In this document: in pieces, positions 1-12,162 of the stretch | Layout: each line of letters opens with the position of its first letter | Numbering within the stretch: position 1 is the first letter of the stretch | Origin: Kosakonia cowanii JCM 10956 = DSM 18146 | GTDB taxonomy: Bacteria; Pseudomonadota; Gammaproteobacteria; Enterobacterales; Enterobacteriaceae | Length of the DNA: 64,000 nt | Direction of reading: 5' to 3' | NCBI RefSeq assembly: GCF_001975225.1 | Contig: NZ_CP019445.1 | Location: 3,162,001-3,226,000, forward strand | The notes under the pieces: generated by a model | Databases searched by the model: none | What the model was told of the DNA's origin: nothing | The model's input: only the letters and a program-made list of their open reading frames with translations | Position numbers and translations under genes: made by a program

Positions 1-1
1 C

Positions 2-52
2 GCCGCAGAGTGTCGCCGCTGTGCCGAGGTCTGTATGCAGATGACCGCTTAA
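2..52 (+). CDS. C-terminal end of a probable four-helix-bundle copper-binding protein (DUF326 type), partial
   Basis: Only the last 16 codons before a TAA stop are inside the window. They read AAECRRCAEVCMQMTA. The CxxC...C spacing followed by a Met-rich end resembles the last helix of the small cysteine-rich four-helix-bundle copper-binding (YhjQ/DUF326) proteins, which bind Cu(I) through Cys and Met. The gene is convergent with the lipoprotein gene that follows. The call rests on a very short stretch and is an inference. Confidence 0.5.
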   Translation, partial: AAECRRCAEVCMQMTA

Positions 53-105
53 GACGCCTTGCAGGCAAATAGAACGGGAGAGTGGCGTCAGCAACGCGCC
101 ACGCC

Positions 106-843
106 CTACGTCCCGTGGCTTTTAAGCCTCTCGTTCACCTTGAATAGATTGTGGTAGAACTCGCCCTCTTTTTTAATCTCCGCCAGACGTTCACTGACCA
201 TCTGCCTGAAAGAGTCCCCCAGGTGATTGCGCAGATCCGGGTTAGCCCCCTTATCCAGCAGAAGAGCGATTTTGTCGAACTCGGCCCCAAAAAAGGCCTC
301 GGCCAGCAGTGTGTTGCCCAGCGAGTCACGGCTGTTTATATCCGCACCGCGTGCCAGCAGTAGCGCCAGCGTGGCGTTGTTTTTCGCCCTGATGGTCGAA
401 AAGATAAGCGGCTCAGCGTAACGCTTATCCCGAGCGTTTGCATCGAGGCCGCCGTCAAGCATCGCTTTCAGCCAGATATCCTTATCGCCCATCGCCACCA
501 TTTCGGCCGGGCTCCAGGATTTATCCGGCTGCGGCTGCAACGGGTCTGCACCCAGGCGCACCAAATCCGTGACGATCTGTAATCGCTCAGGCGGGTTGCC
601 ATTATAAAAAGACTCATTAAGGGCAAAAAAGAGGATCGTCAGGTCTTCATTTCCCGGTGTGCTGAGGTCCGTCTTTTTTGCCAGACGCAGGATGGTGTAG
701 CGATCGCCGGCCTGAATCGCCTTTGCCAGCACTAACTGAGCGCCCGAAAAGTGCTTTTCGGGCTCGATTTTTTTCAGGCTCTTACAGCCGGGCAGCAGCG
801 TACACAGCAGAGTAAGCAGGAGCGTGGAGATAAACTTTTTCAT
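106..843 (-). CDS. Ankyrin-repeat lipoprotein, 245 aa
   Basis: The N-terminus is a lipoprotein signal peptide: MKK, a hydrophobic run, then a Cys at residue 20 in LLPGC. About two to three ankyrin-like units follow between residues 105 and 215; ARGADINSRD and DKGANPDLRN are typical ankyrin turn segments. The tail is charged. The start has a good ribosome site (GAGGGA, 6 nt away). It lies 33 bp downstream of a small gene on the same strand, so the two are probably cotranscribed. Ankyrin lipoproteins of this kind often serve as periplasmic partners or immunity proteins of secreted effectors, but no effector is visible here, so the function is open. Confidence 0.7.
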   Translation of the reverse strand: MKKFISTLLLTLLCTLLPGCKSLKKIEPEKHFSGAQLVLAKAIQAGDRYTILRLAKKTDLSTPGNEDLTILFFALNESFYNGNPPERLQIVTDLVRLGADPLQPQPDKSWSPAEMVAMGDKDIWLKAMLDGGLDANARDKRYAEPLIFSTIRAKNNATLALLLARGADINSRDSLGNTLLAEAFFGAEFDKIALLLDKGANPDLRNHLGDSFRQMVSERLAEIKKEGEFYHNLFKVNERLKSHGT

Positions 844-876
844 GTCGTTTCCCTCTGCGAGCAGGGTTCAGGTCCT

Positions 877-1080
877 CTACGAGTGCTTTTTGGGCTGTAG
901 CAGCGCGATGGCCTGTGCATAAACCGCCTTTGCGGCACCTACCGACTCCTGTTCACACTTAATAAGGTGTGCCATAAGATTCCCTCTGCACAGGGTGCGC
1001 CCCGCGCTAAGCAAGGCTTGTGCGGCGTTGCCTATCGCGGCATGGACGGCGTCGTTGTCGTCTGAGTGGGAAAATGTCAC
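877..1080 (-). CDS. Small protein resembling the YmgB/AriR biofilm and acid-resistance family, 67 aa
   Basis: A 67-residue helical protein with a GTG start preceded by TGAGGAA. The segment from residue 15 to 60 (alternating hydrophobics, a short SG turn, then RGNLMAHLIKCEQ and a final AIALL helix) resembles the dimeric helical fold of YmgB/AriR/YcgZ-type connector proteins. No signal peptide or membrane segment is seen. It is followed on the same strand by the ankyrin lipoprotein gene. Family assignment is by eye and moderate. It could also be a lineage-specific orphan. Confidence 0.45.
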   Translation of the reverse strand: MTFSHSDDNDAVHAAIGNAAQALLSAGRTLCRGNLMAHLIKCEQESVGAAKAVYAQAIALLQPKKHS

Positions 1081-1183
1081 GCTCTGTTCCTCAGGATGCT
1101 AATCCAGTTGGTGGCTTATCTGCGCGCCGGAGATCTTCTGGCGCGTAGCCACTGGTCGCCTCGCCTGAGGCACAAAAAATGTG

Positions 1184-1678
1184 TCAGGGCAGAGCTTTTA
1201 AAAGTTTTTCACGCAGCGCGCTAACACGTGTAGCAAGCTCAGATAACTCTGCAAACGGCGTGTCCATTACCGAGATCATATCGGCAGGGACGCCGGCGGC
1301 GTCGATCTTTAACTGCTGCCCCTGTTCGGTCAGGGTGATCAGCACCCGCCGCTCGTCACCTTGCGTATCGCGGTTTCTGGCGACCAGACCGGAGGCCTCC
1401 AGCCTTTTCAGCAGCTGGCTCAGCGTGCCGGAGTCCAGCTGGACACGGGCACCCACTTCCGACACCGTCACGTTATCTTTTTCCCACAGCGCCAGCAGCA
1501 CCAGGTACTGCGGGTAGGTCAGCCCGAGCGGTTTCAGCCGTGACTGGTAAAGCCGGGTCATCGCCAGCGAGGCGGAGTAGAGCGCGAAGCAGAGAAACTG
1601 ATCCACGGTCACTGGCGCATTGCCCGGAGCCGGCAGGTCATTATTCTCATCGCTGTCGTTATTTGCGTCGATACACAT
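1184..1678 (-). CDS. ohrR: OhrR-type organic-hydroperoxide-sensing MarR family repressor, 164 aa
   Basis: A winged-helix MarR protein. The segment FLCFALYSASLAMTRLY is the OhrR signature: reactive Cys30, with Tyr44 and Tyr55 (LTYPQYLVL) at the spacing of the tyrosines that orient the sensing cysteine in OhrR. The recognition helix region is LDSGTLSQLLKRLEASGLV, followed by a DERR wing. There is only one other Cys (position 2), so this looks like a one-Cys OhrR that needs an external thiol. I chose the ATG at 1678; a TTG two codons upstream is possible, and no strong ribosome site precedes either. No ohr peroxidase gene is adjacent. A promoter with an embedded palindrome lies upstream at 1817-1853. 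Confidence 0.82.
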   Translation of the reverse strand: MCIDANNDSDENNDLPAPGNAPVTVDQFLCFALYSASLAMTRLYQSRLKPLGLTYPQYLVLLALWEKDNVTVSEVGARVQLDSGTLSQLLKRLEASGLVARNRDTQGDERRVLITLTEQGQQLKIDAAGVPADMISVMDTPFAELSELATRVSALREKLLKALP

Positions 1679-1816
1679 AAGCAATATGGGCCTGTTGGAA
1701 AGATGGAATTCTCTCTGAATAGCGGCAACCGATTCAGGGAGGCCGGCACGTTCACGTCGGATTAAAGAGGCGCAGGGGAAGAGGAAAAACGGCCTGCGCG
1801 TCGGTTGTCAGAGCGA

Positions 1817-1853
1817 AGTATTGAGTCTAATTATGTTGACGTCAACCTAATTA
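1817..1853 (-). promoter_or_regulatory. Promoter with embedded palindromic operator upstream of ohrR
   Basis: On the minus strand, TTGACG (1845-1840) and AATACT (1822-1817) are separated by 17 bp and make a good sigma-70 promoter. The -35 lies inside a 26-bp near-perfect palindrome (1828-1853): TAATTA arms around a perfect GTTGACGTCAAC core. That is the usual form of a MarR-family operator, so self-repression by OhrR is the likely role (inference). The leader to the start codon would be about 130 nt. Confidence 0.6.
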
Positions 1854-1924
1854 AGGCTGGTGTATGAATCACAGGCATAACCGCGCCGCCATTACGCGCT
1901 TTTCAGGCGGCGCGCTGTGACAGG

Positions 1925-3469
1925 TTACAGGTGGAAGGTGTCGACCATGCCGCGCAGCGCGTGCGCCTGAGCAGAGAGCGACTGCGACGCGCTGGATGAC
2001 TCCTCCACCAACGCGGCGTTGTTCTGCGTCACCCCGTCCATCTGGCTAACCGCCAGGCTGACCTGGCTGATACCCTGCATCTGCTCCGAAGAGGAGAGGG
2101 AGATATCATCCATGGCGTCCGCCAGATCGCCGACCATGCCGACTACCTTCAGGATGTTGTCACCAGTGTCCGCGGCTTCAGCGACGCCATCTTCCACCTG
2201 GGCCACCGCCTGTTCGATCAGCGTTTTGATATCCAGTGCCGCACTGGCACTGCGCTGCGCCAGAGTTCTCACTTCGCCTGCCACCACGGCAAACCCGCGT
2301 CCCTGGTCACCGGCGCGGGCCGCTTCGACCGCGGCGTTCAGTGCCAGAATGTTGGTCTGGAAGGCGATGCCTTCGATGACGCCAGTGATCTCGCGCACTT
2401 TTACCGCGCTCTGGGAGATGGCGTTCATGGTCTGCGACATGCGACCAAGATCTTCGCCGCCGGTGCGTGCAAGGGTGGCGGTAGTGCGGGCGGTATTAGC
2501 GGTCTGGCGCGCGCCGTCGGCATTGCTTTTTACCGTGGCGGTCAACTGCTCCATACTGGCAGCCGTCTCCTGTAGAGCCGCGGCCTGCTGCTCAGTCCGG
2601 GATGAGAGTTCAGTGTTGCCCTGCGAGATCTCATCGGCCGCCGAGGCCACCGAAACAGAAGCATCGCGGATATCAGAGACCAGACTGCGCAGATTGGACT
2701 GCATACCAGCCAGAGAAGCCAGCAGGCTGCTGCTATCGTTGCGACGCAGTGCTACCGGCGAGCTGAGATCGCCCCCGGCAATCGCCGCCGCAAGGGTCTG
2801 CGCCTGGAAGGGTTCGCCGCCGAGCTGGCGCATCAGCACGCGCACCGTAATCATACAGGTTGCCACCGCCAGCAAGATCGACATCACTGCCAGCCCCATC
2901 AGGATCAGCGCCGTGCGGGAGATGTTTTCACCGTTCTCCGCGAGCGTATCGCGGCTTAACTTCATCTGCACATCCGTCAGTGCATTAAGGGCGTCGAGCA
3001 GCGCTTTTTGCGCCGGGCGGGCGGTGTTCATCAGGTAGGTGGTGGTCTCCTCCTGACGATTTGAGAGCCCCAGTTTTCCCGCCTCCATCAGCGTCGACAG
3101 GGCAGCAGGCTCTGCCGCAACAATGCGCTTGAGCGCCGCTTTGCCTTCGTCGGAAACATTTGACGCCATGCTCTGCTCCAGCAGTTCACGGTTATGGATA
3201 AAGAGTTCGCGCTGATCGTTCAGCCGCTTCCACTCCGGCTGCATCTGAGCCGGGTCCGTTAGCAGGGCGAGGTTACGCACAGCGATAGCCATATCGCGCG
3301 CGCTGCCCCGCATATCCAGTACCAGGTCATAGCGCTTCATTTTGGAGTTAACGGTGTCGTTCATACTGTCGCGTGCTTGCCAAAGGCCCTGCAACGCGGT
3401 CGCTGCACAAATGATAAATAACAGAATAAGCAGGCCAAAACCCACGCTCAGACGGGTAGAAATTTTCAT
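1925..3469 (-). CDS. Methyl-accepting chemotaxis protein, 514 aa
   Basis: Residues 8-28 form TM1, about 30-186 a helical periplasmic ligand domain, 187-209 TM2, then a HAMP domain and a cytoplasmic coiled coil whose hairpin tip reads EGIAFQTNILALNAAVEAARAG. This makes it a transmembrane receptor coupling a periplasmic signal to CheA and CheW. The C-terminus ends in VDTFHL and lacks the NWETF-type pentapeptide that recruits CheR and CheB in Tsr and Tar, so adaptation probably depends on other receptors. Start choice: the frame is open to 3541, but the sigma-28 promoter at 3502-3528 lies inside that stretch, leaving ATGs at 3484, 3481 or 3469; 3469 gives the usual N-terminus. Confidence 0.88.
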   Translation of the reverse strand: MKISTRLSVGFGLLILLFIICAATALQGLWQARDSMNDTVNSKMKRYDLVLDMRGSARDMAIAVRNLALLTDPAQMQPEWKRLNDQRELFIHNRELLEQSMASNVSDEGKAALKRIVAAEPAALSTLMEAGKLGLSNRQEETTTYLMNTARPAQKALLDALNALTDVQMKLSRDTLAENGENISRTALILMGLAVMSILLAVATCMITVRVLMRQLGGEPFQAQTLAAAIAGGDLSSPVALRRNDSSSLLASLAGMQSNLRSLVSDIRDASVSVASAADEISQGNTELSSRTEQQAAALQETAASMEQLTATVKSNADGARQTANTARTTATLARTGGEDLGRMSQTMNAISQSAVKVREITGVIEGIAFQTNILALNAAVEAARAGDQGRGFAVVAGEVRTLAQRSASAALDIKTLIEQAVAQVEDGVAEAADTGDNILKVVGMVGDLADAMDDISLSSSEQMQGISQVSLAVSQMDGVTQNNAALVEESSSASQSLSAQAHALRGMVDTFHL

Positions 3470-3501
3470 TGGTTTTCTCATCATATTTATGGTGTTGAGC
3501 A

Positions 3502-3528
3502 CTATCGGCAAGGGGTGAGAAACCATTA
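3502..3528 (-). promoter_or_regulatory. Sigma-28 (FliA) promoter of the chemotaxis receptor gene
   Basis: Minus strand: TAAT, 15 bp, GCCGATAG. The flagellar sigma-28 consensus is TAAA-N15-GCCGATAA, so both elements match with one change each and the spacing is exact. Transcription would start near 3495, placing the receptor in the class III flagellar/chemotaxis regulon. Confidence 0.7.
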
Positions 3529-3637
3529 GAGTGGAAATCAATCAAATTGTGTTCAATTGTGTCGTGCGTTAGTTAGTTGTGGGTTTTGTAGATATTGAGG
3601 GCGGTTAAGTAAGCTAAGTTACTGCGTAAGCAGGCAT

Positions 3638-3670
3638 GAAAACAGCCAGTTATTTACATGTAACTGGCTG
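3638..3670 (-). terminator. Terminator after yeaH
   Basis: Inverted repeat CAGCCAGTTA / TAACTGGCTG (3643-3652 and 3661-3670) with an 8-nt loop, followed on the minus strand by TTTTC. It lies just past the yeaH stop and separates yeaGH from the chemotaxis receptor unit. Confidence 0.75.
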
Positions 3671-3679
3671 ATTTAGATG

Positions 3680-6960
<3,281 letters not shown>

Positions 6961-7394
6961 GGCATGCCGTCCTTTCGTTTTTTAGCACAGGTTAAGAACC
7001 GTTCGTATGAGTAATGGAGGCTCCCGGAAGCGTTAGCTGAACGACGCATTTAGTCACCGAGCAACCCTTGTGCCAGGTTGCATGCCAACAACTGAGCGCG
7101 GATCAGGTAAATCATCTTCTTAATTTAAGCGTAGAAGGCTTTGCAAATCTTGCATGCGCCCCAAAACCAATTTCAATGGCATATCAATAACTCATCCTAA
7201 AAATCCTGTTTTTGTCATAAGCCGCAGCCAGCGCTTTCATCGTTGTTTCATAACGCTGTAATGGGAGCGTCATAACCCGGCTTCAGAGTAGAAAGTTAAT
7301 TTTTTGTAATCTTCAGACAAAAAGAGTTGGGCGGGGTGCGCGGGGCGACTACACTTCATCCGCCAATTATTTGACGAACAGGAAAGAAAGGACT
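6961..7394. other. Intergenic region between divergent yeaG and mipA
   Basis: 434 bp without a supportable gene. It holds the yeaGH sigma-54 promoter and, toward the right end, the mipA promoter region. The part from about 7100 to 7260 is AT-rich and would be the place for activator sites. No small ORF with a ribosome site was seen. Confidence 0.7.
7061..7075 (-). promoter_or_regulatory. Sigma-54 promoter of yeaGH
   Basis: Minus strand reads TGGCACAAGGGTTGC, a perfect match to TGGCAC-N5-TTGC with GG and GC separated by 10 bp. It lies about 100 bp upstream of the yeaG start and points toward it. yeaGH is a known NtrC/sigma-54 target in E. coli. I did not find a convincing NtrC site by eye in the adjacent upstream sequence. 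Confidence 0.85.
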
Positions 7395-8141
7395 GTGACC
7401 AAATTCAAACTCCTGGCACTGGGCGTAGTGACGGCGATCTCTGCCTGCGCGGCCAATGCAGAAAGCAATTTTTCTCTCGGCGCGGGTGTGGGCGTGATGG
7501 AGTCTCCTTATAAGGAGTACGACACGCGCGTCACGCCGCTTCCGGTTGTAACCTATGAGAGCGATGACTTCTGGTTCCGCGGCATCGGCGGCGGCTACTA
7601 CTTATGGAATGACGAAGCCGACAAGCTGTCGGTGATGGCCTTCTATTCACCCTGGCAGTTCAAGCCGAAAGATAGCGACAACATCCAGCTGCGCCAGCTG
7701 GATCGCCGCAAATCAACGGCAATGGCAGGTTTAAGCTATATCCATAACACGCAGTATGGTTTCCTGCGCACCACCCTTGCCGGTGACGTGCTGGATAACA
7801 GCAACGGCGTGGTGTGGGATCTGGCCTGGCTTTACAACTACACCAACGGCGGTCTGACCGTGACGCCGGGTATCGGCGTCGAGTGGAGCAGCGATAATCA
7901 GAACGAATACTACTACGGCGTATCGCGTTCAGAATCGCGCCGCAGCGGGCTGTCGAGCTACGACCCGGACAGCAGCTGGGATCCGTATCTTGAGCTGACC
8001 GTCAGCTACCGTTTCGCGGACAACTGGAGCGTTTACGGCACCGGCCGCTACTCGCACCTCTCTGATGAGATCAAAGACAGCCCGATGGTGGATAAATCCT
8101 GGTCTGGTCTGCTCTCAACGGGTGTGACCTACCGCTTCTGA
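7395..8141 (+). CDS. mipA: MipA, MltA-interacting outer membrane protein (OmpV family), 248 aa
   Basis: An outer membrane beta-barrel with a Sec signal peptide (cleavage likely after residues ending ANA) and a terminal aromatic YRF, as for BamA substrates. In E. coli it scaffolds the lytic transglycosylase MltA and the transpeptidase PBP1B. I chose the GTG at 7395 because it is preceded by AAAGAAAGGACT and gives exactly the 248 residues of the E. coli protein; the upstream ATG at 7371 would spoil the signal peptide. A strong terminator follows. Confidence 0.93.
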   Translation: MTKFKLLALGVVTAISACAANAESNFSLGAGVGVMESPYKEYDTRVTPLPVVTYESDDFWFRGIGGGYYLWNDEADKLSVMAFYSPWQFKPKDSDNIQLRQLDRRKSTAMAGLSYIHNTQYGFLRTTLAGDVLDNSNGVVWDLAWLYNYTNGGLTVTPGIGVEWSSDNQNEYYYGVSRSESRRSGLSSYDPDSSWDPYLELTVSYRFADNWSVYGTGRYSHLSDEIKDSPMVDKSWSGLLSTGVTYRF

Positions 8142-8174
8142 TTGTGCACGTCTACAGTGCATGTTGTGCATTCC

Positions 8175-8203
8175 AACAGGGCCTATGGCCCTGTTTTGTT
8201 TTA
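8175..8203 (+). terminator. Terminator after mipA
   Basis: Stem AACAGGGCC / GGCCCTGTT with a TAT loop, followed by TTGTTTTA. Confidence 0.85.
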
Positions 8204-8232
8204 TGGTGGTGCGTTCAACCCAGGAGGAGAAG

Positions 8233-9087
8233 ATGGCAGAAAAAACGGTACGTCTCGGCGGCACGCTACTGCCCGCCATCGGGCAGGGCACGTGGTATAT
8301 GGGTGAAAACGCCCGTTCCCGACAGCAGGAGGTTTCTGCACTACGCGCGGGCATCGATCTTGGCCTGACGCTTATCGACACCGCAGAGATGTACGCCGAT
8401 GGCGCGGCAGAAGAGGTGGTCGGCGAAGCATTACAGGGTGGCCTGCGCGACAAGGTGTTTCTGGTCTCCAAAGTCTACCCGTGGAACGCGGGTGGTGAGA
8501 AGGCGATTGCCGCCTGCGAAGCGAGCCTGCGACGGCTGAAAACCGACGCGCTCGATCTCTATCTGCTGCACTGGCGCGGGAACTATTCGCTGGCGGAAAC
8601 GGTTGAGGTGATGGAGACGCTCATCCGGCAGGGGAAAATCCGCCGCTGGGGCGTCTCTAACCTGGATTACGGCGATATGCAGGAGCTGATGCAGGTGAGT
8701 GGCGGTGACGCCTGCGCCACCAACCAGGTGCTCTATCACCTGGCTTCACGCGGTATTGAGTACGATCTGCTGCCGTGGTGTCAGCAGCAGGTGATGCCGG
8801 TGATGGCCTACTGCCCGCTGGCCCAGGCCGGGCGGCTGCGCGACGGGCTGATGGAAAACCGCGTAGTGCAACAGATTGCCGAAGCGCATCACGCCAGCGC
8901 GGCGCAAATCTTACTGGCGTGGGTTATTCATCATCAGGGCGTGATGGCGATTCCGAAAGCATCGAGTATTAAGCATGTGGAAGAGAATGCCGCCGCGCTC
9001 GCGATCGTGCTCAGTGATGACGAAATGCGACAGCTCGACGCGGCGTTTCCGGCGCCGAAGGGGAAAACCCCGCTTGATGTAGTGTAA
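8233..9087 (+). CDS. yeaE: YeaE, aldo/keto reductase (methylglyoxal reductase), 284 aa
   Basis: A single aldo/keto reductase TIM barrel with the catalytic set D (LIDTAEMY), Y, K (LVSKVYPW) and H (LLHW), and a C-terminal IPKASS NADPH-binding segment. In E. coli it reduces methylglyoxal and other small aldehydes with NADPH. The ATG at 8233 has an excellent ribosome site (AGGAGGAG); the frame is open to 8161, but that part is the mipA terminator. It is convergent with yeaD. Confidence 0.93.
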   Translation: MAEKTVRLGGTLLPAIGQGTWYMGENARSRQQEVSALRAGIDLGLTLIDTAEMYADGAAEEVVGEALQGGLRDKVFLVSKVYPWNAGGEKAIAACEASLRRLKTDALDLYLLHWRGNYSLAETVEVMETLIRQGKIRRWGVSNLDYGDMQELMQVSGGDACATNQVLYHLASRGIEYDLLPWCQQQVMPVMAYCPLAQAGRLRDGLMENRVVQQIAEAHHASAAQILLAWVIHHQGVMAIPKASSIKHVEENAAALAIVLSDDEMRQLDAAFPAPKGKTPLDVV

Positions 9088-9098
9088 GGCAGGTAATT

Positions 9099-9119
9099 CC
9101 CTCTCCCGGCGGGAGAGGG
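9099..9119. terminator. Hairpin between convergent yeaE and yeaD
   Basis: Perfect 9-bp stem CCCTCTCCC / GGGAGAGGG with a GGC loop. It lacks a T-run on either strand, so termination is possible but not certain. Confidence 0.45.
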
Positions 9120-9131
9120 GAGGCAGGGCGA

Positions 9132-10016
9132 TCAGCGTTTAACGACGCGGATGGTCTGCGCGAGGCGGGAGGGTTTCTCTTCGCTCGCTTTCTGCGCCAC
9201 GGTCGCATTGACCGACTCGACGCAGACAAAGGTTTTATAGCCATCATCCGGCATGTCGGCCATGCTGACGGAGAGCGCCGGGCCCGGGTTCCAGGCAACG
9301 ACGTTAGCGTTGTGATGATGAGTCACTTCGATCGCGCGATTCAGCTTCGCGTCGTGGATAAGGCTGCAACCTTCGGCGTTGAGGTAGACGCGGTCGACGC
9401 GATCCGGGAAGGTCTGCACGCCGTCGGTCAGCACATCCTCTTTGGCGTCGTTCACTTTATCGATAAAGCGATCGCCGAGGCCGCTTACTTTGACATCTGC
9501 GATATCGCCAACGTTAAAGTAGGTGTGCAGCGCAGAGGTGGTTTCGAATTCACCGTGCGCTTCCAGCTCCATTTCGCAGGTTGCCGCCAGCTTGAAGCGG
9601 GCGAAGAGGGTGAAGTCGTGCGGCCAGTGCTGGCGCGACGCGTCGCTGCTCTGCAGTTCGAAGGTCAGCACCACGCTGCTCTCATCTTCGTTATGCGCCT
9701 GCAGCGCCCACGGCAGGTTACGGGCAAAACCGTGCGCCGGCAGACCCTGCTCTTTCGCCGGGCCAAACCACGGCCAGCAGATCGGCACGCCGCCACGGAT
9801 CGCCACACCCTCTTTAAATGGCGTATTGCCGCTCAGCCACAGTACCTCTTCTTCACCCTGTGGTTTCCAGCACAGCAGATGCGCGCCCTGGTAAGCAAAC
9901 GCGGCCTTCACCTGCGGATGATCGACAACCAGCAGGTCGAGGTCATCCAGCGTGCGGCGCGAGAGCGTCGGCGTGATTTGTTCGACTACCGGAAGTGCAA
10001 AAATTTTAGTAATCAT
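9132..10016 (-). CDS. yeaD: YeaD, D-hexose-6-phosphate mutarotase, 294 aa
   Basis: An aldose-1-epimerase superfamily protein matching E. coli YeaD along its length, with the conserved RGGVPICWPWFG and HGFAR motifs and the catalytic HTYFNVGD segment. The family interconverts alpha and beta anomers of glucose-6-phosphate and related sugars. It follows gapA on the same strand; a terminator lies between, so yeaD expression from gapA would need read-through. Confidence 0.92.
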   Translation of the reverse strand: MITKIFALPVVEQITPTLSRRTLDDLDLLVVDHPQVKAAFAYQGAHLLCWKPQGEEEVLWLSGNTPFKEGVAIRGGVPICWPWFGPAKEQGLPAHGFARNLPWALQAHNEDESSVVLTFELQSSDASRQHWPHDFTLFARFKLAATCEMELEAHGEFETTSALHTYFNVGDIADVKVSGLGDRFIDKVNDAKEDVLTDGVQTFPDRVDRVYLNAEGCSLIHDAKLNRAIEVTHHHNANVVAWNPGPALSVSMADMPDDGYKTFVCVESVNATVAQKASEEKPSRLAQTIRVVKR

Positions 10017-10041
10017 TAACGCAATCCTCTGTCTTCAAAAC

Positions 10042-10069
10042 AAAAAAAGAGCGACCGAAGTCGCCCTTT
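10042..10069 (-). terminator. Terminator after gapA
   Basis: Minus strand: GGGCGAC TTCG GTCGCTC followed by TTTTTTT. The UUCG tetraloop and long T-run make it a strong intrinsic terminator. Confidence 0.92.
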
Positions 10070-10090
10070 CAGAAAGCTTACCATCTCAAC

Positions 10091-11098
<1,008 letters not shown>

Positions 11099-11128
11099 CT
11101 ATTTGTTAGTGAATAAAAGGTTGGCTGT

Positions 11129-11157
11129 AAAATTACAAAAACCTTACGCAGCGTCAA
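11129..11157 (-). promoter_or_regulatory. Proximal gapA promoter (P1-like)
   Basis: Minus strand: TTGACG (11157-11152), 17 bp, AATTTT (11134-11129). It sits 40-70 bp before the gapA start, like the proximal promoter of E. coli gapA, and the leader downstream is conserved with E. coli. Confidence 0.6.
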
Positions 11158-11290
11158 GCGGAATCGTGTCAATCATTGCGACAAATCAATCATCCGCATG
11201 TCCGTGGTCAGACTGATTAATCTCACTTTCCCTTTGAGCATCTTCCCCATATGGGGTGCCGCCCAAGATTTTAAAGGTCACTAAAGATAA

Positions 11291-11312
11291 AATTGTGAGA
11301 CTCATCACAATT
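11291..11312. promoter_or_regulatory. CRP binding site between gapA and msrB
   Basis: A 22-bp near-perfect palindrome with the exact core TGTGA-N6-TCACA and AATT flanks on both sides. CRP regulation of gapA is known in E. coli; the site lies about 205 bp upstream of the gapA start and 117 bp upstream of msrB, so it could serve either gene. Confidence 0.8.
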
Positions 11313-11428
11313 CCCTGGCTGCTTTATCGCAACTGCTAAGTTTAGAACAAAAGTCGAGCCCTGAGTGTTAATGTTTTGTTAGAATCAGGCTGATAAGTTG
11401 TCGAATCATGACCGCGAGATGTAAACAA

Positions 11429-11842
11429 ATGGCGAACAATTCCTCCCAGGACGATCTGAAAAACGATCTGACCGAAATGCAGTTCTACGTAACGCAAAAT
11501 CATGGCACCGAGCCGCCCTTTAGCGGACGCCTGCTGCACAACAAGCGCGATGGCGTCTACCACTGCCTGGTGTGCGATGCCGCGCTCTTTAGCGCCGAGA
11601 CCAAGTATGATTCTGGCTGCGGCTGGCCGAGCTTCTACGAGCCGGTGAGCGAAGAGGCAATTCGTTATATCAATGATTACTCCCACGGCATGCAGCGCGT
11701 TGAAATCCGCTGCGGTAAGTGCGATGCACACCTGGGGCACGTTTTCCCGGACGGCCCACAGCCGACAGGTGAGCGTTATTGCGTCAACTCCGCGTCGTTG
11801 AGCTTTACCGATGAAGAGAATGGCGACCAGACCCGCGGTTGA
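11429..11842 (+). CDS. msrB: MsrB, peptide-methionine (R)-S-oxide reductase, 137 aa
   Basis: Repairs oxidised methionine (R-sulfoxide) in proteins with thioredoxin. The zinc site is formed by Cys46/Cys49 (CLVC) and Cys95/Cys98 (CGKC); the catalytic Cys118 lies in [10 protein letters not shown]. The ATG at 11429 gives the length of E. coli MsrB; an upstream start at 11408 lacks support. It is divergent from gapA and followed 38 bp later by yeaC. Confidence 0.95.
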   Translation: MANNSSQDDLKNDLTEMQFYVTQNHGTEPPFSGRLLHNKRDGVYHCLVCDAALFSAETKYDSGCGWPSFYEPVSEEAIRYINDYSHGMQRVEIRCGKCDAHLGHVFPDGPQPTGERYCVNSASLSFTDEENGDQTRG

Positions 11843-11880
11843 AAAATCGATTCAGCTATTATTCCAGAGAGCAGAGTAAG

Positions 11881-12156
11881 ATGAATATTGATGAGATCGT
11901 GAGCAATATGACGCCGGAGATTTACCAGCGTCTGGCGACGGCAGTTGAGCTGGGAAAATGGCCCGACGGCGTGGCGCTGACGCCGGAGCAGAAAGAGAAC
12001 AGTCTGCAACTGGTGATGTTGTGGCAGGCGCGCAATAACGTGCAGGCGCAGCATATGACCATCGATACCAACGGGCAGATGGTGATGAAGAGCAAACAGC
12101 AGCTGAAAGAGGAGTTTGGCATCACCCCCAAACCGATCGCCACCTTCAAATCCTGA
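11881..12156 (+). CDS. yeaC: YeaC, DUF1315 family protein, 91 aa
   Basis: A small soluble, mostly helical protein conserved next to msrB in enterobacteria. It begins MNIDEIVSNMTPEIYQRL and ends TPKPIATFKS, with no catalytic motif. The start has the upstream sequence AGAGTAAG. It is probably cotranscribed with msrB. Its function is unknown. Confidence 0.85.
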   Translation: MNIDEIVSNMTPEIYQRLATAVELGKWPDGVALTPEQKENSLQLVMLWQARNNVQAQHMTIDTNGQMVMKSKQQLKEEFGITPKPIATFKS

Positions 12157-12162
12157 CGATGT

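Noticed and set aside
2019..3038. 339-codon open frame on the plus strand opposite the chemotaxis receptor
   Set aside because: Composition (Ser, Ala and Arg rich) is that of an antisense frame, and no start or family is visible.
7100..7200. NtrC site for yeaGH
   Set aside because: TGCGCCCCAAAACCA near 7155 shares only a half-site with the consensus, too weak to call.
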